Source: Acinetobacter larvae (lineage in GTDB: Bacteria > Pseudomonadota > Gammaproteobacteria > Pseudomonadales > Moraxellaceae). From it: a DNA stretch of 64,000 nucleotides. Position numbers and translations under genes: made by a program. The notes beneath the pieces were generated by a model, which had not been told where the DNA came from, did not search any database, and was given only the letters and a program-made list of their open reading frames with translations. Position 1 is the stretch's first letter; every line of letters begins with the position of its first letter. Below are positions 61,728 to 64,000 of the stretch, piece by piece. The stretch lies in assembly GCF_001704115.1 (NCBI RefSeq), contig NZ_CP016895.1:1178001-1242000 (forward strand). The letters run 5' to 3'.

Positions 61728-62352
61728 ATAGATTACTCAGCCAGCATGCTGTCATAATGGGAAAAAATACCCCTCACCATAGCAGTAAATTTCACAATCT
61801 AGCAAGCTTGAAAAGTAGCTAAAAAATAAGCATTTTTTGTGTTAAAAATCATCAATTCCAAACAGTTCATTGCGCAACATGCTTAAAATGTGTGTTGTGT
61901 TGCTAGAAAATAATTTTTACTGTGCCAAAGCACGATGCCAGCAAGCTTTCAAGCTAACACAATGAAAATTATGAGATTATATTACCAATCACAATTGTTT
62001 ATTTTATTGTGATATATATCACTCAATATTGAGTATTTTTTAATCTACATTTATTTGCGTGATATTAGACTAATGTCTAGTGATGTGCTGCTTAAAAAAT
62101 AGTCTATTTTTCACAAAAATCAAGAACAGAAATTGAAAACTTTATTAGAATAAGCTCGCTTTCATATCTATAAAGCTCTGCAAAGTAGGTTATTGACTGA
62201 CTGGTTTATAAACAGAGCACGGTGTCTGCATTGAAGACGAAAGTTGATTCATCTTTAAATTAGGGTCTTTTTAGTATTTTAAAAGGACGGTTCATTCATT
62301 CGGTATGCGGTACTGCGGTATTCTCGCATCTGATCATACAGAAGTACTTAGT
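61728..62352. other. long AT-rich intergenic region before dctA
   Basis: About 620 bases between divergent ybiB and dctA with no gene seen. Two joined palindromes lie at 62009-62034. The rest is AT-rich with no clear hairpin; the dctA frame opens at 62305 but the likely start is 62353. Such length suggests a regulated promoter region or an unseen small RNA. Confidence 0.5.
62008..62034. promoter_or_regulatory. paired palindromes, CRP/Vfr-like site, upstream of dctA
   Basis: gtgatatatatcac (62009-62022) is a perfect palindrome that fits TGTGA-N6-TCAC, the CRP/Vfr pattern. actcaatattgagt (62021-62034) is a second perfect palindrome sharing two bases with the first. They lie about 320 bases before the dctA start. 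Confidence 0.55.
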
Positions 62353-63708
62353 ATGGCTAAAAAACCTTTGTATAAATCACTTTATTTTCAAGTGATTGTC
62401 GCAATTATAGCAGGTGTCCTGATTGGACATTATTTCCCTAGTAGCACACAAATTATTAATAATGTAGAACAACATGTACCAGGATTCGGTGAACAATTAA
62501 AACCACTAGGTGATGCTTTTATTAAATTGATCAAAATGATCATTGCGCCAGTGATTTTCTGTACGGTCGTGAGTGGTATTGCGGGTATGGAAAGCATGAA
62601 ATCAGTGGGTAAAACTGGTGGCTTTGCTTTACTATACTTTGAGATTGTTTCAACAATTGCACTGATCATTGGTTTAGTAGTGATTAATATCGCTAAACCA
62701 GGTGTGGGCATGAACGTAGACCCTGCAACTTTGGATTTTAATAGTATTTCCAAATACGTTGCTTCGGGCGAGTCGCAATCAACCATTGATTTCTTGATGC
62801 ATATCATTCCAGATACCGTCGTTGGTGCGTTTGCTAACGGTGATATTCTGCAAGTGCTGATGTTTGCGGTTATCTTTGGTTTTGCCTTACACCGTCTGGG
62901 TGTTAAAGGTCGTCCAGTCCTTGTTTTTATTGATCAGATTGCACAAGTTTTTTTCAATATCGTCAATATGATCATGAAATTAGCGCCAATTGGTGCTTTT
63001 GGTGCCATGGCATTTACCATCGGTAAATACGGTATCAGTAGCTTAGAGCAATTATTTAAGTTAATTATTTGCTTCTATGTGACGTGTTTACTCTTTATCT
63101 TCATTATCTTAGGCAGCATCAGCCGATTATGTGGATTTAGTATTTTAAAAATGATCCGCATGATTCGTGAAGAGTTATTGATTGTATTGGGTACCTCATC
63201 TTCTGAATCTGTATTGCCGCGGATGTTGAAAAAACTCAATATTGTAGGCTGTGAAAAGTCAGTAGTCGGTTTGGTTATTCCAACGGGTTATTCTTTTAAC
63301 TTAGATGGAACATCAATTTATCTGACCATGGCTGCGATCTTTATTGCACAAGCGACCAATACTCAGCTTGATCTCACACATCAAATTACCCTTTTGGTTG
63401 TGTTATTGATTTCATCCAAAGGCGCGGCAGGTGTTACTGGTTCTGGCTTCATTGTGATGGCTGCAACTTTGGCGGCTGTTGGTCATATACCTGTTGCTGG
63501 TTTGGCTTTAATACTCGGGATCGACCGCTTTATGTCTGAAGCACGCGCATTGACCAACTTGGTGGGTAACTGCTTGGCAACGATTGTGGTGGCAAAATTT
63601 GTGGGTGAATTAGACGAAGAAAAACTACAATTTGCTCTGAATAACCCTAACGAAGTTGACCGTATGATGTTAGAAGAGCCTGAAGAGGATGCTAAAGCTT
63701 CAGCTTAA
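62353..63708 (+). CDS. dctA: C4-dicarboxylate:cation symporter DctA
   Basis: Inner-membrane symporter (451 residues) of the dicarboxylate/amino acid:cation symporter family. The C-terminal hallmarks [44 protein letters not shown] and [23 protein letters not shown] match DctA more closely than glutamate carriers, so fumarate, malate and succinate are the probable substrates. ATG 62353 begins at the usual [14 protein letters not shown]; the frame opens 48 bases earlier at an ATG. A terminator follows at 63764. Confidence 0.9.
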   Translation: MAKKPLYKSLYFQVIVAIIAGVLIGHYFPSSTQIINNVEQHVPGFGEQLKPLGDAFIKLIKMIIAPVIFCTVVSGIAGMESMKSVGKTGGFALLYFEIVSTIALIIGLVVINIAKPGVGMNVDPATLDFNSISKYVASGESQSTIDFLMHIIPDTVVGAFANGDILQVLMFAVIFGFALHRLGVKGRPVLVFIDQIAQVFFNIVNMIMKLAPIGAFGAMAFTIGKYGISSLEQLFKLIICFYVTCLLFIFIILGSISRLCGFSILKMIRMIREELLIVLGTSSSESVLPRMLKKLNIVGCEKSVVGLVIPTGYSFNLDGTSIYLTMAAIFIAQATNTQLDLTHQITLLVVLLISSKGAAGVTGSGFIVMAATLAAVGHIPVAGLALILGIDRFMSEARALTNLVGNCLATIVVAKFVGELDEEKLQFALNNPNEVDRMMLEEPEEDAKASA

Positions 63709-63763
63709 TTGACAAGTAAATTAATTTTTAAAAGCGATGCCTTATTTTTAAGTCGCTTTAAAC

Positions 63764-63802
63764 AGCCGAGCTATAGTTTTTATAGTTCGGCTTTTGATTT
63801 TT
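63764..63802 (+). terminator. intrinsic terminator of dctA
   Basis: 12-bp stem agccgagctata / tatagttcggct (one G-U pair) with a five-base loop, then TTTGATTTTTT. Beyond it, up to 64000, I see no supported gene. Confidence 0.88.
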
Positions 63803-64000
63803 TAATCCATTGTTTTTATAAGGAATTAAAAAAAGCTAAGTGTCATAGCGGTGCTTTTTTGCAGCACAACCCCGCGTTTTTGATGCAGATTGATGAATAT
63901 TGAATAAGTAACGCAAAAATTATTATTTTAATTGCTAAGCTACAGTTCATAACATATGCCAATAATCTTTATTAAATGAAATGTTATGACTGGTAAATCC

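Noticed and set aside
63709..63903. Small frame after dctA
   Set aside because: Contains the dctA terminator hairpin and has no ribosome binding site.
63986..64000. ATG ACT GGT AAA TCC at the window edge, possibly the start of a next gene
   Set aside because: Only five codons are visible, and no clear ribosome binding site precedes it.

Overview
The window looks like chromosomal DNA of a gamma-proteobacterium of the Moraxellaceae, most probably Acinetobacter. The protein sequences, the moderate AT bias, and the neighbourhoods purM-purN / PerM / hda, PilZ / lol / comEC and TPR-lipoprotein / mrcB support this. This is recognition from memory, not a database result. I see no rRNA, tRNA, CRISPR array, transposase or integrase.

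Layout. 1-3.6 kb: short-chain acyl-CoA genes (CoA-transferase subunit B, thiolase, AtoE-type transporter). 3.7-12.7 kb: a complete malonate decarboxylase operon mdcABCDEGHLM with a convergent LysR gene; the operon ends in a 39-bp minisatellite. 12.9-24.9 kb: an iron island with two uptake systems. The first is a siderophore system (RhtX/FptX-like permease, cupin, TonB receptor, AraC regulator). The second is a haem system (FecI sigma, FecR anti-sigma, STN-type TonB receptor, haem oxygenase, MFS transporter). Fur-box-like sites precede most of these genes. A fifth iron gene, hemP, lies alone at 54.7 kb under the best Fur box in the window.

25-47 kb is mostly housekeeping: a secreted small protein, a lipoprotein 5'-nucleotidase, alaS, a divergent GAPDH-family gene, two uncharacterised proteins, an EamA transporter, a PilZ protein, a single-permease lipoprotein exporter (lolF-like plus lolD), comEC, a lipid A-type acyltransferase, sppA, an alpha/beta hydrolase, purN-purM, an AI-2E permease and hda. 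47.2-50.2 kb: a three-gene operon of a coiled-coil protein, a TelA family protein and a membrane protein. 50.2-64 kb: fpr, trmO, a YgiW-type periplasmic protein followed by a QseBC-like two-component system, hemP, a Nudix-ThiE fusion, an LpoP-like lipoprotein with PBP1b, nadK, a DUF1315 gene, ybiB and dctA.

The most unusual structural signal is a recurrent one: short tandem duplications at gene junctions, several starting at or next to the stop codon of the upstream gene (mdcG, mdcM, fecI, hda, lolD). At fecI-fecR the duplication has produced a chain of overlapping stop-start codons with two tiny ORFs between sigma factor and anti-sigma factor. No clearly new multi-gene system is proven here. 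The best candidates are this junction, the mdcM-seeded minisatellite and the TelA operon.
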